In this document: piece after piece, positions 5,752-8,303 of the stretch
Numbering within the stretch: the stretch's first letter is position 1
Layout of the letters: every line of letters begins with the position of its first letter
Assembly (NCBI GenBank): GCA_046153015.1
Contig: JBJXGF010000308.1
Location: 1 to 8,303, forward strand
DNA from: JBJXGF01 sp046153015
GTDB lineage: Bacteria > Actinomycetota > Acidimicrobiia > Acidimicrobiales > CAIXPF01
DNA: 8,303 nucleotides
Direction: 5' to 3'
Made by a program: the position numbers and the translations under genes
The notes under the pieces: generated by a model
Databases searched by the model: none
What the model was told of the DNA's origin: nothing
Seen by the model: only the letters and a program-made list of their open reading frames with translations

Positions 5752-6966
5752 ATGCCGCCCGAGCTCGATCCCGCCACCGACCTCGACCTGCTCTCGCCCG
5801 AGCTGGTGGCCGACCCGTACCCGTGGTACGCCCGGCTGCGCGCCAGCGCGCCGGTGCTGTGGAACAGCCGCTACCGGGGCTGGCTGGCGGCCCGGGCCGC
5901 CGACGTGACCGAGGCGCTGAAGGACCCGCGCTTCTCGGTGGTGCGCATGGGCGGCGGCAACGAGGCCAACGAGGCCAGGGACCCGGCCATGGCGCTGGTG
6001 GCCGACACGCTGTCGCGTTGGCTCACGTTCATGGACCCGCCGGAGCACACGGCGCTGCGCACGGCGCTGTCGCCGCCGTTCGGGGTGCGCCGCGTGAGCC
6101 GGCTGACCGGCGCCGTCGAGGCGGCGGCGGCCGAGCTCACCGAGGCGATGGTGGCTCGCCCCGAGTTCGACCTGGTCGAGGAGCTGGCCGCGCCGCTGCC
6201 GAGCGTGGTGCTGGCGGCGCTGCTCGGCGTGCCGGACGAGGCCCGCCAGCGGTTCAAGGCGCGCTCGGCCGAGCTGACCCCGCTCGTGCACGGCTCGATC
6301 GCCGACCGTGACCGCTACCGGCGGGCGGCGGCCGCGCTGGGCGAGCTGCTCGACGAGCTGGCGGGGCTGGTGGCCGCCCGCCGGGCCGAGCCGCGCGACG
6401 ACCTGCTGTCGGCCTTCGCCGCCCATCCCGACCTCGACGACCGGCAGATCCTCGCCACCTGCGCCGAGCTGATCTTCGGCGGCGTGGAGACCACCGCCAC
6501 GTTGATCACCAACCTCGTGATCTGCCTGCTCGAGCACCCCGAGCAGCTCGAGCGGCTGACCGCCGACCCGGCCCGGTGCGCGGCGGCGGTGGAGGAGGTG
6601 CTGCGCTTCGAGGGCCCGATCAAGGGCACGACCCGCATCGCCGCCGAGCCGGTCACCCTCGGCGGTCAGGAGCTCGAGCGCGGGGCGAAGGTGTTCCTGC
6701 TGCTCGGCTCGGCCAACCGCGACCCCGACGCGTTCGCCGACCCCGACCGCTTCGACGTGCTGCGCAACCCGTCGGCGCACCTCGCCTTCGGGCAGGGCCG
6801 CCACCATTGCCTCGGCGCGCAGCTCGCCCGGATCGAGGGCGCCGCCGCGCTGGGGGCGCTGCTCCCCCACCTGCCCCGCCTGAGCCTGGCCGACCCGCCG
6901 GTGCGCTGGCGGCGGTCGATGGCCAACCGGGGCGCCGACTCGCTGCCGCTGCGCGTCCGCCGCTGA
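5752..6966 (+). CDS. Cytochrome P450 (bacterial, soluble)
   Basis: The 404-residue product is a complete cytochrome P450, a heme monooxygenase that inserts oxygen into an organic substrate using electrons normally delivered by a ferredoxin and its reductase. Visible motifs are the C-helix M-D-P-P-E-H-T-A-L-R (94-103), the I-helix oxygen-activation segment F-G-G-V-E-T-T (242-248), the K-helix E-V-L-R (282-285), N-R-D-P-D-A-F-A-D-P-D-R-F (322-334), and the heme loop F-G-Q-G-R-H-H-C-L-G (346-355) with C353 as thiolate ligand. Length is typical of soluble bacterial families. ATG at 5752 is preferred because homologues usually begin close to the D-P-Y-P-W-Y segment at 21-26; in-frame GTG 5734, ATG 5701 and ATG 5674 are alternatives, the last lying in the repeat. 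No ferredoxin gene is adjacent. The substrate is unknown. The stop codon sits in a hairpin shared with the Ada gene. Confidence 0.95.
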   Translation: MPPELDPATDLDLLSPELVADPYPWYARLRASAPVLWNSRYRGWLAARAADVTEALKDPRFSVVRMGGGNEANEARDPAMALVADTLSRWLTFMDPPEHTALRTALSPPFGVRRVSRLTGAVEAAAAELTEAMVARPEFDLVEELAAPLPSVVLAALLGVPDEARQRFKARSAELTPLVHGSIADRDRYRRAAAALGELLDELAGLVAARRAEPRDDLLSAFAAHPDLDDRQILATCAELIFGGVETTATLITNLVICLLEHPEQLERLTADPARCAAAVEEVLRFEGPIKGTTRIAAEPVTLGGQELERGAKVFLLLGSANRDPDAFADPDRFDVLRNPSAHLAFGQGRHHCLGAQLARIEGAAALGALLPHLPRLSLADPPVRWRRSMANRGADSLPLRVRR

Positions 6967-6984
6967 GCGCGCCCGCTCAGCGGC
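6959..6984. terminator. Bidirectional hairpin holding both stop codons
   Basis: GCCGCTGAGCG (6959-6969) and CGCTCAGCGGC (6974-6984) are perfect 11-bp inverted arms around CGCC. The P450 TGA (6964-6966) is in the left arm and the Ada stop (TGA on the minus strand, 6977-6979) is in the right arm. Only 10 bp separate the two genes, so this symmetric hairpin is the obvious candidate terminator for both. Confidence 0.75.
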
Positions 6985-8068
6985 CGGACCCGGCTGACCC
7001 GACCGGCCCGGCCGGCCCGGCCGGGCGGGCGGCCTCCCGGGCGAGCAGCGCGGCCTTGACCGCCAGCCCCCACCGGTAGCCGCTCGGGGTCCGGTCGGCC
7101 CGCACCACCCGGTGGCAGGGAACCACCAGCGCCGCCGGGTTGGCGCCCACCGCGCGCGCCACCGCCCGCACCGCGCTGGGCCGGCCCACCGCCGCGGCAA
7201 TCTCGCCGTAGGTGCGGACCTCACCGGCCGGCACGGCCCGCACCGCCTCCCAGACCGCCGCCTGGAAGGCGGTTCCCCGCACGTCGAGGGGCAGCGCCGC
7301 GGCCCGGCCGCCGGCGGCGAGGGCCAGCACCGCGTCGAGCACCGGCGCCAGGCCCTCGTCGTCCTGCTCGAGCCGGGCGCCGGAGAGCTCGGCCGCCACC
7401 TCCACCAGGAGCGGGGCGCGGTCCGGGCCGATCCGCACGGCGGTCACGCCCTGGGCGGAGGCCACCACCAGCACCTCCAGCGCCTCGCCGATCTCGACCG
7501 AGCCGGCGGTCCAGCGCAGCACCTCACCCTCGCCGCGACGGGCGTAGCTGCTGGGGCGCATGGCCAGCCGCACGGGCGCCTCCTCGTAGAACGCCCGGGC
7601 CGAGCCGTACCCGACGGCGAACGCCGCGTCGAGCACCGACGGCGAGTCCACCAGCGCCGCCCGCGCCCGCCCCACCCGCACGGCCTGCCCGTAGGCCCGC
7701 GGGGTCACGCCCGCCGCCTGCACGAAGCGCCGCTGGAGCTGGCGCTCGCTGCAGCCCGCGGCCGCCGCCAGCTCGGCGATCGGCGCCGGGCCGCCCGCCG
7801 CGTCCATCGCCAGGCAGGCGGCCAGCACCGCCGCGTCCGCCGCCGGCGAGTCGGCGCCGGGCCGGCAGCGACGGCAGGCGCGGAACCCGGCGGCCTCCGC
7901 CGCGTCGGCGTCGTCGAAGAACCGGACGTTGCGCCGCAGCGGTCGCCGGCTCGGACACGCCGGCCGGCAGTACACACCGGTCGTCACCACGCCGTAGAGG
8001 AAGGCCGAGGCGGCGAGCCGTTCGCTCACCGCCCGCCAACGCTGCTCCTCGCGCTCGTCGGCGTCCAT
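6977..8068 (-). CDS. ada: Ada: bifunctional DNA alkylation repair protein and transcription regulator
   Basis: The 363-residue product has the three-part Ada architecture. The N-terminal zinc domain has C34, C38, C65 and C68, with spacings (4, 27, 3) equal to E. coli Ada C38/C42/C69/C72; the first cysteine would accept methyl groups from phosphotriesters and turn the protein into an activator. An AraC-type helix-turn-helix region covers about 95-178. The C-terminal O6-methylguanine methyltransferase domain has R-T-Y-G-E-I-A (285-291), R-A-V-A-R-A-V-G-A-N-P (301-311, containing the likely arginine finger) and V-P-C-H-R-V-V with acceptor C318. The tail after about 348 is a low-complexity P/A/G stretch. 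ATG at 8068 is preferred because Ada proteins begin shortly before the Q-R-W segment (9-11); a GTG at 8131 would add 21 residues of unusual composition. No Shine-Dalgarno is seen. Repair acts on alkylated chromosomal DNA; the regulated genes cannot be seen here. Confidence 0.95.
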   Translation of the reverse strand: MDADEREEQRWRAVSERLAASAFLYGVVTTGVYCRPACPSRRPLRRNVRFFDDADAAEAAGFRACRRCRPGADSPAADAAVLAACLAMDAAGGPAPIAELAAAAGCSERQLQRRFVQAAGVTPRAYGQAVRVGRARAALVDSPSVLDAAFAVGYGSARAFYEEAPVRLAMRPSSYARRGEGEVLRWTAGSVEIGEALEVLVVASAQGVTAVRIGPDRAPLLVEVAAELSGARLEQDDEGLAPVLDAVLALAAGGRAAALPLDVRGTAFQAAVWEAVRAVPAGEVRTYGEIAAAVGRPSAVRAVARAVGANPAALVVPCHRVVRADRTPSGYRWGLAVKAALLAREAARPAGPAGPVGSAGSGR

Positions 8069-8094
8069 CACGGGGTCTACCACGGTGCTGACCA

Positions 8095-8112
8095 CGCCTA
8101 CGACGGTAGGCG
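8095..8112. promoter_or_regulatory. Dyad upstream of ada, candidate operator
   Basis: CGCCTAC (8095-8101) and GTAGGCG (8106-8112) are perfect 7-bp inverted arms around GACG, located 27 bp upstream of the ATG at 8068 on the minus strand. Closer to the start, TAGACC (minus strand, 8079-8074) could be a -10 box. Ada proteins commonly control their own gene, so this is a reasonable place for a binding site, but it does not resemble the E. coli Ada box and the assignment is inference. Confidence 0.4.
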
Positions 8113-8185
8113 CCGGCGGCCCGCGGCGCACTCCGCTTCCCGCCGCGGCATCACCGCCGCCGCTCCTGGTCGCCGGTGAGGCGCC

Positions 8186-8303
8186 TCAGAGCAGCGCGCC
8201 GGCGGCGCTGGCGGCGGCGCCGGCCACGAGCAGGGCCAGCACCAGCGGGCGGAAGCGAGCGGGCGTGACCCAGGGCGCCACGGCGGCGCCCGCCGCGGAG
8301 CCG
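8186..8303 (-). CDS. C-terminal end of a membrane protein (partial)
   Basis: The reading frame enters from the right edge and ends at a TGA whose bases are 8188-8186. The 38 visible residues have G or C at nearly every third codon position. They read G-S-A-A-G-A-A-V-A-P-W-V-T-P-A-R-F-R, then a hydrophobic segment P-L-V-L-A-L-L-V-A-G-A-A-A-S-A-A-G-A-L-L ending the protein, which looks like a last transmembrane helix preceded by a positively charged loop. The pattern would suit a TauE/SafE-type permease or another multi-pass transporter, but the family cannot be fixed from this piece. It lies on the same strand as ada, 117 bp upstream of its start. A 12-bp perfect palindrome, TGAGGCGCCTCA (8177-8188), overlaps the stop. 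Confidence 0.6.
   Translation of the reverse strand, partial: GSAAGAAVAPWVTPARFRPLVLALLVAGAAASAAGALL

Noticed and set aside
163..6966. VOC protein, carbamoyltransferase and P450 as one natural-product cluster
   Set aside because: The genes are in separate, alternately oriented units divided by terminators, and no core biosynthetic enzyme is present.
5500..7224. Minus-strand open frame opposite the P450
   Set aside because: Arg/Gly/Ala/His-rich with no motif, antisense to a clear P450; a composition shadow.
7112..8179. Plus-strand open frame opposite ada
   Set aside because: Low-complexity His/Arg/Gly-rich translation with no motif; the opposite strand encodes a complete Ada protein with all key cysteines.
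8177..8188. Palindrome TGAGGCGCCTCA as an operator for ada
   Set aside because: It overlaps the stop codon of the upstream membrane-protein gene and is about 110 bp from the ada start; a short palindrome of this kind is not surprising in GC-rich DNA.

Overview
The window is very GC-rich DNA with tightly packed genes, heavy use of G/C at third codon positions, several GTG starts and few clear Shine-Dalgarno sites. Together with the protein families seen, this points to a high-GC actinobacterium. Acidimicrobiia is my best guess, but it is an inference that needs a protein search. I see no mobile element, CRISPR array, rRNA or tRNA.

Layout, left to right. (1) The last codons of a plus-strand gene (about 1-57), which only reach a sensible stop if one C is lost from a run of five; a strong GC hairpin follows. 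(2) A plus-strand two-domain VOC (glyoxalase/dioxygenase fold) protein (163-1062). (3) A convergent minus-strand protein of the NuoF/51-kDa family (1152-2558) with FMN, NADH, SLBB and 4Fe-4S regions but no other complex I genes beside it. (4) A divergent plus-strand NodU/CmcH-type carbamoyltransferase (2709-4340). (5) A minus-strand PTP-like phosphatase (4324-5085) whose end overlaps the carbamoyltransferase end by 17 bp. (6) A small plus-strand STAS-like protein (5237-5644) lacking the usual phosphorylatable serine. (7) A plus-strand cytochrome P450 (5752-6966). (8) A convergent minus-strand Ada-type DNA-alkylation repair protein and regulator (6977-8068). (9) The C-terminal end of a minus-strand membrane protein (8186 to the right edge).

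The genes do not form one obvious pathway; most are single-gene units in alternating orientation. The more distinctive structure lies between genes: a nearly identical 43-bp element carrying a GC hairpin occurs after two different plus-strand genes (1091-1133 and 5657-5699); a perfect 11-bp-arm hairpin contains the stop codons of both the P450 and the Ada gene (6959-6984); and dyads sit just upstream of the STAS-like, carbamoyltransferase and Ada starts. Several starts lack a good ribosome binding site and have a TA-containing hexamer 5 to 7 nt upstream, which would fit leaderless transcripts.

I do not see convincing evidence for a wholly new multi-gene system. The points most worth following are the repeated hairpin element, the orphan NuoF-like protein, the carbamoyltransferase with no visible acceptor pathway, and the degenerate STAS protein.
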